From Elusimicrobiota bacterium (GTDB lineage Bacteria; Elusimicrobiota; Elusimicrobia; 2-01-FULL-59-12; JACPXA01), in assembly GCA_016196785.1 (NCBI GenBank), contig JACPXA010000004.1, positions 1 to 6,011 of the forward strand: DNA of 6,011 nt, in the 5' to 3' direction. The notes beneath the pieces were generated by a model. That model searched no databases. It was not told the origin of the DNA and saw nothing but the letters and a program-made list of their open reading frames with translations. Below, one piece after another: positions 5,800 to 6,011 of this stretch. The first letter of the stretch is position 1. Every line of letters begins with the position of its first letter. The position numbers and the translations under genes are program-made.

Positions 5800-5810
5800 G
5801 TGACGGCGGC
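5781..5810 (-). terminator. Rho-independent terminator downstream of the outer-membrane protein gene
   Basis: On the minus strand GCCGCCGTCA and TGACGGCGGC form a perfect 10-bp GC-rich stem (5789-5810; in practice about 9 bp with a 4-nt loop), followed by C and seven T (5787-5781). It terminates minus-strand transcription arriving from the gene ending at 5930 and separates that gene from the zinc-ribbon/kdsD cluster. On the plus strand the A-run precedes the stem, so it is one-directional. Confidence 0.9.
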
Positions 5811-5833
5811 GAGGTGAAGGGATCTACGTGATA

Positions 5834-5911
5834 CCCTCTCCCTTGGAGGGGAGAGTCCCTCGACTCCGCTCGGGATGGTGAGCCTGTCGAACCAGGTTAG
5901 GGTGAGGGGGG
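5834..5911. repeat. Dispersed palindromic repeat (CCCTCTCCC/GGGGAGAG ... AGGGTGAGGGG type), interrupted
   Basis: CTCTCCC (5836-5842) pairs with GGGGAGAG (5848-5855) around TTGGA, and GGTTAGGGTGAGGGG follows at 5895-5909. These two parts resemble the halves of a widespread bacterial intergenic repeat that normally reads GGGAGAGGGTTAGGGTGAGG without a break; here 39 bp separate them. The comparison to the common repeat is from general knowledge, not a search. It lies in the spacer between the outer-membrane protein stop and the terminator. Confidence 0.6.
5856..5894. repeat. Inner REP-like palindrome nested in the flanking repeat
   Basis: TCGAC (5860-5864) and GTCGA (5886-5890) are inverted around GCTC (5868-5871) and GAGC (5880-5883), making an imperfect hairpin. 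The wording CGACTCCGCTCGGGATGGTG followed by AGCCTGTCGAACC is typical of short palindromes scattered between bacterial genes. It interrupts the repeat that surrounds it. No coding content. Confidence 0.6.
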
Positions 5912-5929
5912 TCTTAAAGCAGTCTCATC

Positions 5930-6011
5930 CTAAAACTTCAACCCGAGGGAAAACCGGTGGGTATCCCCCAAGTCCCCAAAGGGCACAAACGCATAGTCCA
6001 CATTCACCATC
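5930..6011 (-). CDS. C-terminal end of an outer-membrane beta-barrel protein (possibly PorV/UPF0164-like); 5' part outside window
   Basis: Only the last 26 residues and the TAG stop are present, in frame from 6010: VDYAFVPFGDLGDTHRFS then LGLKF. The alternating pattern and the terminal Phe are the usual sorting signal of the last strand of an outer-membrane barrel recognised by the BAM machinery. The phrase DYAF.PFG.LG.THR.SLG..F is familiar from PorV/PorQ-like or UPF0164-type outer-membrane proteins, but 26 residues are too few to be sure. Its transcript should end at the terminator about 120 nt downstream. Confidence 0.65.
   Translation of the reverse strand, partial: MVNVDYAFVPFGDLGDTHRFSLGLKF

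Overview
The window carries one compact minus-strand gene cluster from a diderm (Gram-negative) bacterium of moderately high GC. Reading 5'->3' on the minus strand (right to left), the order is: the 3' end of an outer-membrane beta-barrel gene; a repeat-rich spacer; a Rho-independent terminator; a small zinc-ribbon membrane protein; kdsD (arabinose-5-phosphate isomerase); lptC; lptA; a 167-bp palindromic element; lptB; hpf; ptsN (EIIA-Ntr); hprK; and the first 159 codons of rapZ. The LPS-export genes, HPr kinase and an outer-membrane protein ending in Phe show a diderm with LPS and a regulatory PTS. A Nitrospirota, NC10 or deltaproteobacterial-type genome is plausible, but I cannot fix the lineage from the window.

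The layout resembles the enterobacterial kdsD-kdsC-lptC-lptA-lptB-rpoN-hpf-ptsN-rapZ cluster, with three differences. kdsC is absent between kdsD and lptC, which overlap as TAATG. rpoN is absent between lptB and hpf, which are 7 nt apart. An hprK gene sits between ptsN and rapZ. Most junctions are tight: TAATG (kdsD/lptC), GTGA (lptC/lptA), ATGA (hprK/rapZ) and a 29-nt overlap (hpf/ptsN). This implies one coupled transcript. KdsD makes the Kdo precursor; LptC, LptA and LptB are the inner-membrane/periplasmic bridge and ATPase of LPS export; Hpf, PtsN, HprK and RapZ link ribosome hibernation, PTS phosphorylation and cell-envelope amino-sugar control.

The most notable feature is the element at 3071-3237. 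It is an imperfect full-length palindrome with 12-bp perfect ends, flanked by TTA on both sides, and it separates lptA from lptB. Removing it with one TTA copy on paper recreates an exact ATGA stop/start overlap between the two genes. This strongly suggests a MITE-like insertion that broke an ancestral coupled junction and rewrote the last residues of LptA.

The right end (5811-5929) has no gene but holds what looks like one dispersed palindromic repeat inserted into another, followed on the minus strand by the terminator and a TATAAT box just upstream of the zinc-ribbon gene.
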